A stretch of 30,971 nucleotides of DNA from Smittium culicis (Eukaryota > Kickxellomycota > Harpellomycetes > Harpellales > Legeriomycetaceae), in assembly GCA_001970855.1 (NCBI GenBank), contig LSSN01000413.1:1-30971 (forward strand). Reading direction: 5' to 3'. Positions 10,085-21,864 of the stretch are shown here, one piece after another. The position numbers and the translations under genes are program-made. Under the pieces are notes generated by a model. It saw nothing but the letters and a program-made list of their open reading frames with translations, did no database searches and had not been told where the DNA came from. Numbering within the stretch: the stretch's first letter is position 1; each line of letters begins with the position of its first letter.

Positions 10085-12536
10085 ATGATGGCATCAGCAG
10101 AAAAAAACCCTAGCTTTGAACGCTCTTCAAATGCGGCCAAAATTAGCTCTGAAACCCAAATTAATACTTCTAAGAATAATAGCAATAACGAACTTGATAA
10201 TGACTCTGACTTCGTGGCCCCAACAGCAAATAAAAATTCCAAAAATAAGAAATACAAGCCTTCCGAAGACTTTTTAGTTACCCAAAATCATAATAATTCC
10301 ATTCCTACAAACAATTCAGATAACAATCAACCCATTCCTGATGAAGACTACCTTGACCCTGAACTGATAGCCATAGCCCAAGGGAGAAGATCTGGAAGGA
10401 TTAGAACTCAAAGTAAGCCATTCTCTCTTGAATATAATGTACCTGCCTCGAATAAAAAGAAGAAAACTCCCGCCTCTAAAACACCCTCTAAAACTATAAA
10501 AAAACCAAAAACTCCTCAAACTATTTATAAACTAGAAACCGATGGTAATTCTCTCTATTTAATTTTTCACCTTTATAATATATTTCTCATTTATATCATG
10601 TTAATTACAATCTCTATCGAAAAATTAATTCACTTTCTAAAGATATTATATCTGACGAAGAACAAGAAAATTCTGAATACTCTATTGAAATGACTAAGCC
10701 TAAATCAAAAAAAGCTCCTGCTAAAGCTTCAAAAAAACCATTGAAAAAAACTCCCACTAAAGCTATAAAGAATGCTGCAAAGCCTACCACTAAACTCACC
10801 ACAAAAGCTACAAAAGGTTTTTTTTTTTCTAAAAAATCTCATTACAATATTTATTAATTTTTTATTCATTCATGATTTCATTATTCTAATTTTTTATCCC
10901 AATTTTTTCGCTATAAATAATTTTAACAGAGCCAAAGCCTGTAAAAATACCTGCAAAGGATAAAAAGCCTGTTGTTAAACCGATATTTAGCTTAAACGAA
11001 ATTAAAGAATTATCTGAAGCCAACCCTGACTTATATTGGAATGAACACTTACTATCTAAAGAATTTGAAGGCCCCATAGAATTCATTGATCAGCTTCATC
11101 CTCTAAAAATTGTTCCAACCAGCATTAGCGATCAAGGGCCAATAACTTCAATTGCATTATCTGACTGTGGTGGTATGTTGGCTACTTTTAGCTCATCCGG
11201 GTCAATTAGAATTTGGGATACTACCACTTTTGAACTCCTCTCCAAAATCAGAGACCCCTCTGAACTCCAAATAGAAGAGTTTTACTCTGGACAATTTACC
11301 CCATCCGGTGAACATATAATCGCTGCTGGAAAACTAAAAGATCGTCTTAAGTGGTCCTCTGTCGATGATGATAACCACATCATACCTTGCCCTATCAAGA
11401 TTTTTGATGTATTGACTGGTGAATGTAAAACTAAACTTTCTGGTCACACTGAAGAAGTCATCTGTATCAAAAAAGTCATATACAAAAACAATAACTACTT
11501 GATTACAACTAGCCAAGACGGACATATCAGAAAATGGCCTCTATCGTCTGATTGGGTTACTCCCTCTTCTGATAGCACTGCTTTCAAAGACGGAGTTACA
11601 TGTATGGCTTTTTCTGTTTCCTTCTTGCCAAACTGTGGAAATCGATTTTTCATGGCTGCTTGCGATGAACGTGTTAAACTATTTGATATGGAAACTGACC
11701 AAGTAATTCAATCCTTCGACCAAATTTACTCTTCGTACTGTGACAGCGCCAAATTCATCAGGCCGCTTGAAGATTTATCTTTTTTGGACCCAGATTTCGA
11801 AAAAGATCCCAATACAATTACAGACGATAATAGCTGCACTGAATCCAAATCTACTGCCACAAACTTAAATAACCAAGGCGTGGCTTACCTACTAACAAGA
11901 GGCGTTGAGCTTTTAGACTCTGAAGACAACTCTGTATCGTCAATCCCTAACACTGTAACTTTACATAAGCTCGTATATCCAACCGAAGACACCTACTTAG
12001 AAAGCCCTGGGTTCAAATTAATAGAGTTAAAGAGATTCCATCATGATGAATATCTCTCAAATAGTTGGTTAATACGCATATCATCAAATGGCAGATACGT
12101 TCTCGCCCCAACTTATAATGGCCAAGTTTTCGTATTCCATTTAGCAACAGGAAAATTAGCATCTGTATTACGTGGCCATCAAGGTTGGTTTTTTTAATTT
12201 ATTTTTACTATTACTCTAATTCAAATCCATTAACCTTATTTTCTCACCTCTACTAATCATTTTTGATTTTAACTTTTTATTTATTTCCGTTTTTTTTTTC
12301 AGACATTGAAGTCCGCGATTTGAAATTCCACCCTTTCAGGAAACTTCTATTTTCAAGCAGTGACGGTACTCATATTTCAAAATCTATACAAATTTATTTT
12401 CATTAAACTTGCACAGATATATAATCCAATTTCAAAATTGTTTTGTGTACCATTTTCTAACATACAGTCATTTTTTTTGCTAAAAAAAAAATTCATAGAC
12501 GGAAGCGTTAAAGTTTACTCACAAGAGCAAAGTTAG
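10085..12536 (+). CDS. WD40-repeat protein with acidic and H1-like basic N-terminus, 5 exons
   Basis: Exons 10085-10544, 10643-10816, 10930-12183, 12303-12365 and 12499-12536 join in frame to 662 residues (introns 98, 113, 119 and 133 nt). The first 210 residues are disordered: Ser/Asn/Asp-rich, then GRRSGRIRTQSKPF near 100, then a Lys/Ala/Pro/Thr-rich run like a histone H1 tail. A LNEIKELSEANPDLYWNEH block precedes the repeats. WD-type blades run from about 265 to the end: SIALSDCGGMLATF followed by GSIRIWDT, CPIKIFDVLTGEC, LSGHTEEV, DGHIRKWPLSSDW, a long insert with a RGVELLDSEDN stretch, then SSNGRYVLAPTYNGQVFVF. The two tiny last exons encode the closing blade (DIEVRDLKFHP, DGSVKVY) and confirm the splicing. 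The architecture suggests a chromatin-associated scaffold, but I cannot assign a named orthologue. ATGATG offers two starts; the first was used. Confidence 0.88.
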
Positions 12537-14819
12537 AATACCTTAAAATTAATATTTAATCATCAAGTTCACACTTTTATAAATTCTCAATAATAATTCT
12601 TAAGCGCTTATAACACCACTTTTTTATTTCACGTTGCTGAAAATATTGATTTTACTTTATTTTCCTTTACCTATTCAATTATTTATTTTATCCGATACTC
12701 GTTCAAGCTGCTCGTATTAAAGTCTAGAAATCTTTAATAACTGAGGAACCCCCCCCCCCCCCCCCCCCCCCCCNNNNNNNNNNNNNNNNNNNNNNNNNNN
12801 NNNNNNNNNNNNNNNNNNNNNNNNNNNNNNNNNNNNNNNNNNNNNNNNNNNNNNNNNNNNNNNNNNNNNNNNNNNNNNNNNNNNNNNNNNNNNNNNNNNN
12901 NNNNNNNNNNNNNNNNNNNNNNNNNNNNNNNNNNNNNNNNNNNNNNNNNNNNNNNNNNNNNNNNNNNNNNNNNNNNNNNNNNNNNNNNNNNNNNNNNNNN
13001 NNNNNNNNNNNNNNNNNNNNNNNNNNNNNNNNNNNNNNNNNNNNNNNNNNNNNNNNNNNNNNNNNNNNNNNNNNNNNNNNNNNNNNNNNNNNNNNNNNNN
13101 NNNNNNNNNNNNNNNNNNNNNNNNNNNNNNNNNNNNNNNNNNNNNNNNNNNNNNNNNNNNNNNNNNNNNNNNNNNNNNNNNNNNNNNNNNNNNNNNNNNN
13201 NNNNNNNNNNNNNNNNNNNNNNNNNNNNNNNNNNNNNNNNNNNNNNNNNNNNNNNNNNNNNNNNNNNNNNNNNNNNNNNNNNNNNNNNNNNNNNNNNNNN
13301 NNNNNNNNNCCCCCCCCCCCCCCCCCGCCACATTCTCAGTTCATTTTATCAAACTTTTAGCCTAAATACATTATCCAGTATTACAATTTCCCTGATTTAC
13401 CCCCACACTTTGTACAGAGGCTAATAATCATATACGAACAGTTGAAAATACTATAATTCAAAGCATGCACATCTAGATTATCAATTTTAACCAATACTTT
13501 AATTAATTTTATCTTTTTTTACGAAATTGTTACTTGAAATAAAATCTATAATAATACTCCTTATCTAAGGAAACAATTGTATTAACTTTTCGATTTAAAA
13601 AAGACTATTAAGGAAAATGTAAGAGTGTAAACTGTTTGTTCGTTTTTTCGTATTTTGTTTTATTTTTTGCCACGAAACTTTAATTTCGATTTTTAAAAAA
13701 GTTCGCTCGATTTGTTTTCGCTGCTAATCGGTGAATTTTTTCACAGCCTAAAAAGAAACAAATATGCGTGTGAAAAGCATTCAAGGTAAAATCCCATACC
13801 ATAAACTATAGTACCTTACTATGCCCGATGGCTCATAAACCAAATCTCATTTTCCCACATTTCTGAATTTGTTTATACACGATCATGCTTTATTTAATTG
13901 TTAGCTCATAGCTCATTTCTTGTAGCAGCTTTTTTCACCCATAAATACGCGACCTGCATAAGGCTGCTAAGCACCACATCATACATTTAATTATATTCTT
14001 TTTTATTTTTTTTACTTTAGCTATCTACAGTATGATATCGTTATTAGAAATCATATATGCTTATATACAAAACGGTAGTTGATCTGGTCAAGATGATTTC
14101 CTTGGCCACATTAAAATTATCATTTTGAAATTCCAGATATTTAGCTATGGATATAAAATACAACCTATCAATCATTATATCACTTCTAGCTTATCTCGAA
14201 TCAACTGAGGTAGCTGAAATTACCAAGCAGTTTATGGATTAAACAAAACCATCAATAATACCAATTATTAAATTTCAGACCATAATTTGATCACATATTT
14301 AGTAGACCAAATAACTCCCCTCCTCCCCCTGCTCCTCATTCTAGAAACTTGGGATCAAATGTCTAGCTATCCCGGAATTTATTCCTAAATTAATTAAATC
14401 TAACTTGATAACCAAACCTTTAACTTGATCATTGAATTATCACTTTATTCTCCATTTCTTAGAAAAAATATTAAAATATAGCCAAATCATCAAAACTTAT
14501 ATACGACTTAGTTACTTATAGACCTAAATTTCTTATTATAAAAAACAATCATTAACGTACATTTTTAATATACATCTTATTTTACTACTAGGGCTAAACA
14601 AGCAAATTTAAAACAGCATACACAAGCTTGAAATAGTAGCTAATCTTTAACTGATATATACTTGAGAATTAAACGGTAAATGAATTATTTTTTATAAAGT
14701 TATTCTTTTATTGCTATAGCTCCATCAATCTTAACTGATGATTTACAAAATTCAAAGAGAATCAATAATATAATATTACATTTTACTAAAAGGTTTATTT
14801 AAGGCTTGCTTGAATTGTT
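12537..14819. other. Spacer between convergent WD40 and SPT20 genes, with assembly gap
   Basis: The stretch contains the 3' flanks of both genes and a 536-N gap with C-tracts on each side. From 13327 to 14819 I see no confirmed gene. Points noted: a CT/C-rich block at about 14313-14340; AGCAGC and GCTGCT inverted arms around 13923-13969; and a 41-codon open stretch at 14083-14208 (+). The ATG near 13764, followed after 22 nt by a GTAAAA donor-like site, could be a tiny first exon, but I found no matching downstream exon. Confidence 0.5.
12749..13326. repeat. Assembly gap (536 N) flanked by poly-C
   Basis: Twenty-five C (12749-12773) run into 536 N (12774-13309), followed by seventeen C (13310-13326). 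The sequence on either side of the gap fails inside a C homopolymer. The glycine-rich frames read across it on the minus strand are artefacts of the C-tracts and N. Confidence 0.98.
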
Positions 14820-17800
14820 CTAGTTTGGACCTTGCTTTTTTGATTGTTCTGCGAGTTGCCTCTGTTGGAACTGCTGCTGTAATTGCTGTTGTGCTTGAAG
14901 TTGTAATTGGTGCTGCTGTAATTGCTGTTGCTGTTGTAACTGTTTAAGTCGTTGTTGTTGTTGAAGCTGTTGTTGTTGTTGAAGCTGTTGCTGCTGTTGA
15001 AGCTGCTGTAATTGGATGCTTTGAGGTTGCTGGTTTTGAATCTGTGGTTGTTGGTTTTGAATCTGTGGCTGTTGGTTACTTTGATTTTGCCATTGCTGCT
15101 GTAATTGTTTTTGCATTAAAAACTGCATTTGCTGTTGTTGTCTTTGTTGCAATAAAAGTTGCTGCTCTGGTGTTAGCGTATTCAAATTTATTTGTCCTCG
15201 ATTTTGAGGCGTAGCTAAATTCTGCGGAATTTGCTGCTGATTTATTAATAGTTGTTGCTGCTGTAATTGGTGCTGTTGTTGCTGTTGTTGAAGCTGCTGT
15301 TGCTGAAGCTGTTTTTGCTGAAGCTGTTGTTGTTGAAGATGTAGCTGTTGTTGTTGTTGTTGTTGTTGTTGAAGCTGTTGCTTTTGTTGTTGGAGCTGGA
15401 GTTGCTGAATCTGCTGTTGCTGCTGCTGTTGTAGCTGCAGCTGTAGCTGAGCTTTTTGCTGATTCTTTTTTTGCCATTCCCATAATAGCTGTTGGTTAAC
15501 GTTTTCTGTTTGGGTGGGTGTTCCTTGGCTTTGGTGTAGAGCGTTGGTAATAGCGGATTGCCCCAATCCATTGGATTTCCCTTTAGACAAGCTATTGCTA
15601 GGCGATAAAGAAAATATATTGCCTGGAGTTGTGTTGTTTGAGTTTGCAGCTAATATGCTTTGAATCTGCTGATTTTGGATATTACTTCCTGCTAACTGTG
15701 TATTTATTGCAGTAGTATCAGCTGATGTGGACATTTGGGCCAAGTTTGACTGACTGTTACTTTGATTGAATAGGTTTATAGGAGTTCCAGAAATAGGTGT
15801 GTTAGCTAAATTTGAATTGAAATTATGAGAAATATCCCGATTATTAATTTTATTCAATTATGAAGAAAAGATGTTATATATTAAAAATTGGCCAAGTTGG
15901 AAATAAAAAAAAGCTAGGTGTAAATTTTTATCTCTTAATAATAGTTTATCTATAAACTTAAAGTGGGGTTGAAGTATATATGAAATATTACCTGAAGGAG
16001 ACATTTGACTGATTAGATTTGAGGATGAGCCTGGTAAATGAATATTTTCGTTTAACTTTACGCTACTTTTTGGTGTTGCAGCGTTTAATTTTTCTATAAT
16101 ATTTTCGTTATTGGAAGGTGGGCTTTGAAAATGTCCTCCAGCACGGCCGCTTTGTATTTGGAGCTTTGAAATATAGGTTTTGTAGCTTAAAACCATTTTT
16201 TCGATATACTCAGGAGTAAATTGAGAAGAAATATGAGGCGGTAAGCTATTTGTTGCGGCCATATGTGCTATACGTAACAGATTTTGGTTTTTTGTGAACT
16301 CAGCGTTTTTAAGTGCAGATTCTAAAGCTTCTCCTTGTAAAATATTTTGGCCAGAACCTGAGTTAAAATTTAAACTGTTGGGCAAAGGAGTGCTTGAAAG
16401 CCCTCCAGCATTTGATTGCGATATTGAAGTCTGCTTACCAATAACGGAATTCAAAGAAGGATTGATAGAGCTAGGATTTTTATTTATATTCCCAGAATTA
16501 GATAAATTTGATATAATAGAATGTGAAGGAGAGGCAGCAATCATTTGTTTCGATAAGTTGTTGCCAGCGCTTAGTAAGCTAAGATTTTTTGTATCACTAG
16601 CATTATGAGCATATGCAGCTCCGCTTTTATTTTCGAGGCTTAGGTGTGAGCTGCCAGAAATTTGCTGACTAATCGATTTACCAGCTTCTATTTCTGAAAA
16701 GTTTTGGATCTGAGAATTGCTGGAATTTTCGACAGGGTTATAAGAAACTCCATTTTTGGAAACACTGCCGTTAATATTATTCATTTGTTGTGAATTAGAG
16801 TTGATATTATTTGTACTATTTGCTCCATTAGAGTTAGAATTAGCAGGAGTTTGTTCAAATTTGTTTTGCTCATTTTGATTAGGTAAGCTATTCATGGCTA
16901 TTGGGTTATTGCTTTGATTTGACTGGGCATACGTAGGTTGGGCGTTACTGTTGCTGGGAGTATTTAGCGAATTAAGATTTCCACCTGTTGTAACGGAGGG
17001 TGTAGCATTGATAGATTGGGGGATATTGTTGCTGTGATGTGCTAACACGGCTTTTTGCTGTTCCATAAGTTTCTGCTGAAGAAGAATAGCCTGTATTTGC
17101 TGAGGAGTTTTTTGCTGTTGTAGGTTTTGGCGCTGTTTGATTAATAGCTGTGAAACAAGCTGCTGTTTTTTTTTAATTATTAAATTACGCAAAGTACCAT
17201 TTTTGGCTAAATTAACAAGTTGTTGCTTTTTTTCAATAGTAAGTGCGTCGAGCTGAATATTATTAATTGCGGCAAATATTTGGATTGAAACCTGTGAGCT
17301 AATATTTTCTATGTCAGGTATGTTTAGTATATATTCGAATATTCCCTGATTTTGAGCTGATTGTGGCTTTACTTGCTGGGAGTTTTGATTTTGAATTTGA
17401 GCCTGGTGAGCTAGTTGAGGATTTATGTTAGACTGGGATTGGTTGAGTGCCTGAGCTTGTGATATTGATAACATTTGTGGATGAACGACACCTTGCAATT
17501 GGGAATTATTCATAATTTTCAACAGAGCTTGCGCTTGTGCAGGAGTTTGCACTTGGGTTTGAACTTGAGCCTGTGTTTGCATCTGTGCTTTGGCTTGTGC
17601 TTGTATTTGGGCTTGAGCTTGCAACTGAGCCTGCGCTTGCATTTGTGCCTGTGCTTGCATCTGTGCCTGTGCCTGTGCCTGCGATTGTGCTTGTGCTTGT
17701 GCTTGTGCTTGCATTTGAGCATGGGCCTGGGCCTGGGATTGGTTTTGCGCTTGGATTTGAGATTGAATTTGGAACTGAGAGTAATTCTGATTATGTAGTT

Positions 17801-20800
17801 GAGCCTGCATTTGCGTTTTTATTTGTAAGCCATGTTGACCAAGTTGACCAGGTTGACTAGAATTGGTACCTAATATTTGATTTCGGTTAATAATTTGACT
17901 CTGAGTCTGTGGGGTGGCTTGAAGCGTCTGTGCGATTTCGTTAAGTGCTTTATTTTGCCCTTTTGGTGTTTGTAGCTGAGTTTGTGAAGGATGGTTTATA
18001 TTGGCTCTGTTAGGATTGTTTGACATATCCATAGAAATATTAATATTAGCAGGGTTAACATTGGAGTCTAAGTTAGACGACTGATTATTGAAAATGTTGG
18101 TATTATTTGTATTAATGCTATTGGCTGGGTTTGTAGGAGTTTTATTTAAGCTGGCCTGTCTTTGCTGGTTAATTCTATTTTGAATAAAGAGCTTTATTTG
18201 CGGGTCAGAAAGCATTTCTTTAGTAATACCATTAGGAAGACCCGGGACTTGAGCATGAGCAGAGCTTGGTGTGCTGTCATTTGTTTGAAGAGAGGTATTA
18301 TCATTAGGGTTTTGGGCTTGATTATTAGCTTGTAACTGTGCTTGTTGTGAAGATAGAGTTTGGTTTAACTGCCGAGATCTCATAAAATATGCAAGCTGAG
18401 CTTGAGATAAGTTTAATGACTGAATATCCTCCATATTGAAATTGGTCCTTCCCGCCATTTTCGCTCTAGACTGCAGCTGGAATATAATTCTTTTTATAAA
18501 GGCTTCAGTGCTAGAAATATCTCCGATTTGCTGCGAATTCTCGCTAATATTATTTGCGCTACTTGGAATTGAAATAGAACTTTGGATATTGCTTGGCGAT
18601 ACAATTTCAGAAGTTCTAAAAGGCTCGGAGCTATTATTAACTTTTTGACTGCCACTAGGCTCTACTGGGATAGTACTCGTTAGAGGTAACTTCAGCGAAG
18701 AATCCAAAGCGGTATCGTCTAAGTTTTCATTAGAAAGCTTGTCACCTGAAGTAGAATTACTAGCTTTAGTGGAAGATATGTTAGAGTTTTTAGAAGATTT
18801 GGTCATTTTACTGTCGCTGTTGGTTTCTGTAATATCTTTGTATAGGGTTGGCTTAGGGTCAATCTTCAATGTTTTATTAGATTCTAGATTTTCTGAGGTT
18901 GAAGAATCTACCGTGTTAAACTGAGGGGAGCTTTCTGCGATCGGAAGGCAGGAGTCGTTCTTATCGGGCTCAAGAATAGAGCTATTTTTAACCTCGCTAG
19001 TTTTGATAGATTTTTCCTTTGTTTTAGAAGTGGTAGAATCAGAGTTCAATGTAGCTGAATTTGATTTCGAGGCTGAAGCTTTGATATTCTTTTGATTTTT
19101 TTTAGTGCTAGCTTTTCTCTTAGAGTTAGGTTTGTTTGTAGATGTAGGGGGCAGTGTATTCGTTTCATCTGTGGCTTTAGTATCAAGGGAATCAATAGCT
19201 GGAGCAGGCTCTTGGTTTTTGGCTTTTTTGTTAGAAGGGGTTGCTTGTAGCTTAGTGTTTGAAGTTGTTTTTGATATTGGAATGTTTTCTGGAACTTCTA
19301 TATTGATAATTTTTTCCACAGGGGCGTCCAAAGACTTGCTTGTTATAGAATCTTTAGTAGTTTTATTTGACAAGGTGGTAGAGTCGCTAACAGGCTCTGT
19401 ATCTGCGATTGGTTGTTTTGATGGATGAGTTTCTTCGGATTCCGTTTCGGTGGTTTTAGGATTAGAGTCGTAAATAAGTTTTATATTTTCAAGAGAATAT
19501 AGAAACTTGAAATCAATAGCGTAAATATCAGATATAGCTTCGTTGTAAATAAAAAAGTCAAGCATTTGTCCATCCGAAGCTGTGTCAATTTTTGATCCAA
19601 TTCTTAAAACGCATTTACAATTATTTGAATTTGGCTCAGGTGGGTAAAAAGCAATAGTAAAATAGGTTGGAACTTGTTCTTCGGATTTTGAAAAGCGAAG
19701 TACTCTAAATGGTTCTGTTGGCTTTCTTACAGTACCTTGGCTAGAAAGCAAAAATGATTTCTTCATTTTCTTCAAAGTTGATTTTTTTATACTGGAAGAT
19801 TGTGATAGTGATTTTGATCCATTTACATTTTGAGGATCAGGGTTGATCAAGCTGTTAGGATCGAACTCCAATGGCTTGCATAAAATCTGCTCTTTTTTAA
19901 GATAAAACTCTTTGGAAAATCCGAGTCTACTAAAACTAGGCTGAAATTCATTAGTGTTTGATTTATCCATGATTTTTAATATCTTTTGCTTCTCATGCAT
20001 TTCATTCCGTTCAGCTTCAATCTCAGCTTGATTGTATTTTCTTCTTTTTTTGGGAATAAAGTGTTCATTGCTCAAATAATTTATTGCGTTATTCTTTATT
20101 GAAGTTTCCACGCTTGGACTTAAGTCCAAGTCCATTTCAGTGAGAAGTAACAATTTTGATTCAACATCATTTAAATCATTCGATGATACTCGATATCTCT
20201 TTTTCATTAGCAAAAGATCTAAATGCGCAGTTTCAGATGATGGACGCATTACTTTGCGAATACATTTGGCGTTTTTATTGGTTATCTCATTTTCATCATT
20301 TTCTGGTTTAAATGTTTCATGACTAAAATCAGAGTGCTGACTAGCTTCTTTTTTTTTTAAATAGTTAATTTCTAGCTGTTTAAAAGTATTTTTTATACTC
20401 TTCATTGATTCCCAAACTGAAACGTGGCGATTTGGGCTAGTTGTTCTTTTCTTCGGGATTCCTAGAGGTATCTTTTCAGAATAATCATAACTATTCCAAC
20501 AGAAATTTTTAAAATTATTATTCTCGTCAATTGAATCTGGTTTGCGGTAATCATAAACATCCACAATCAAGCACCCTAAATAAGAAATTTATATATATAA
20601 TTTCGATTGTACAAATGCAAATATTTAATTAAAATTCAATTCTAACCCTCGTATAACCGAATCTGAATTTCGTTTAATATTTCTAGCAGCTCAAATGGAA
20701 TTCTCCCCTCGTTTAATGCATCGAAAAAAAACTATACATATATAAAGTTAAAGATAAAAAAGTGAAAAAGTGAAAAAGTGAAAATAATAGAGCCACGGTA

Positions 20801-21864
20801 AAAGCATTTAAAAGATAAATGAATAACCTTTGTAGAATCGTTGTATAAAAAAACGCCTTCCTGTTTTTCGAATTTAAAATGAGTTTCATATAAATGAACC
20901 AAAATTGATGGCGGGTCATTTTTATACTTTTTCAAAAAGTTAACGTCGCCAACGGTGTTGTAGCTTTTATTTAAACAAAATATTTTTTCGAGGTTAACTT
21001 TAGCAGTAATCTCATTGGAAATTTCGATTTTAGAATTTTCTAAATTGGGATTGTTTAAATTCACTTCTTTTGGGTCAGAATTTTTGAAATTATCTATAGT
21101 TGACGCCAATGGATTTTTGCTGCTATCTTGAGCATCAGGTACTTCACCCTAAATAATAAATTATCTGTAAAATTAAGACAGAAAAAATATATATATTTAG
21201 TTAAATGTATTGAAGAATTTTTACGTTTGTTTTTGCACTATTCACATCTTTTGTTAAACTTTCAGTCAAATCATCAATATTTGAATTTATTTTAGGCGAA
21301 TCAGCTTGGTCATCCTTAAGTTCCTCGTTAATTAAATCTTCTAAATCCATTTCCACATCTTCAAATTCATCTGTAGAATCAGATAAAAAATTTTCTGAAT
21401 CAAAGTCATTTTCATTATTTAAATTATTTAAAAAGTCGAGCTCATTTTTGATAATTTCATTTGCAGAATCTGCGTCGCTACTATGTTCGAAATCATTATT
21501 ATTAATATAAGAGGTAGAACTTTCTGAAGCCAAGGAATTTTTCCTTCTAGGGTGATTGTTATTAGATGTATCTATATTTATGTTTTTGCTTTCTTTTAAA
21601 TTTGGGCTAATGGTAGAATTTTCATCTATTGAATTTAAATATTTAGAAATTAAAAACCAAATTTTCACCATTTATATTAGTATCATTACCTGCTTCTCCG
21701 GCATTATCAAACAAATTAACTCTAGATTTGTCTGAGTTTAGATCAAAATTATCATCGCTAAGCTCATTTCCAAATAAATCTTCGAAAGACTGGTCAGAAT
21801 CGCTGTTAATATATTTATTAGTTGAATGCAATGAATCTTTATTAAGCATACTTGTTTCTGCCAT
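14820..21864 (-). CDS. SPT20: Spt20-like SAGA complex subunit, 2183 aa, Q-rich, 6 exons
   Basis: Exons 21864-21690, 21625-21225, 21148-20828, 20731-20647, 20575-15992 and 15805-14820 join in frame to 2183 residues (introns 64, 76, 96, 71 and 186 nt). The Spt20 domain is split over three exons: PPSILVHLYETHFKFEKQEG then VFLYNDSTK (about 270-299), FFFDALNEGRIPFELLEIL (300-318) and YEGCLIVDVYDYRK (326-339). A second conserved-looking block, PFRVLRFSKSEEQVPTYFTI, lies near 620. Residues 1-190 are acidic and Ser/Asn-rich. A Lys/Ser/Thr-rich linker follows, then Q/N/S-rich sequence, a Gln-Ala/Gln-Met repeat near 1270-1350 and a polyQ tail from about 1975 to the end. Spt20 holds the SAGA coactivator together and links it to activators and TBP. 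Yeast Spt20 (about 600 aa) and human SUPT20H (about 780 aa) are far shorter. Introns 2-5 all end in TTAG or ATAG. The start AATAATGGC has A at -3. Confidence 0.95.
14850..15460 (-). repeat. Coding polyglutamine (CAA/CAG) repeat in SPT20 C-terminus
   Basis: Mixed CAA and CAG codons, interrupted by Leu, His, Lys and Ile codons, make a tail of more than half Gln over about 200 residues of the last SPT20 exon. QNQQPQI repeats in tandem at about 15030-15070. Mixed codons suggest an old repeat rather than a fresh triplet expansion. Alternative frames give poly-Ala/Thr and poly-Asn/Ser artefacts. Confidence 0.9.
17519..17745 (-). repeat. Coding Gln-Ala / Gln-Met / Gln-Leu dipeptide repeat in SPT20
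   Basis: On the plus strand this reads as near-perfect six-base TGTGCT/TGTGCC/TTGCAT units. On the coding strand it gives alternating Gln with Ala, Met, Leu, Ile or Ser for about 75 residues. It is a distinct repeat type from the polyQ tail. Confidence 0.9.

Noticed and set aside
12717..13333. Glycine-rich frames across the gap
   Set aside because: Made only of C-tracts and N; no sequence evidence.
13923..13975. tRNA-like segment ending CACCA
   Set aside because: Has AGCAGC/GCTGCT arms but no recognisable A or B box or T-loop; CACCA alone is not evidence.
15076..15571. Poly-Ala/Thr and poly-Asn/Ser proteins on the minus strand
   Set aside because: Alternative frames of the SPT20 CAA/CAG repeat; only the Gln frame continues into the rest of the gene.
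17475..17860. Leu/Cys-rich and Val/Pro-rich plus-strand frames and a His/Lys-rich minus-strand frame
   Set aside because: Shadows of the SPT20 Gln-Ala dipeptide repeat.
20732..21109. Separate 125-aa gene next to the long SPT20 exon
   Set aside because: It contains the N-terminal half of the Spt20 domain and splices in frame into the next exons; its apparent C-terminus is intron.
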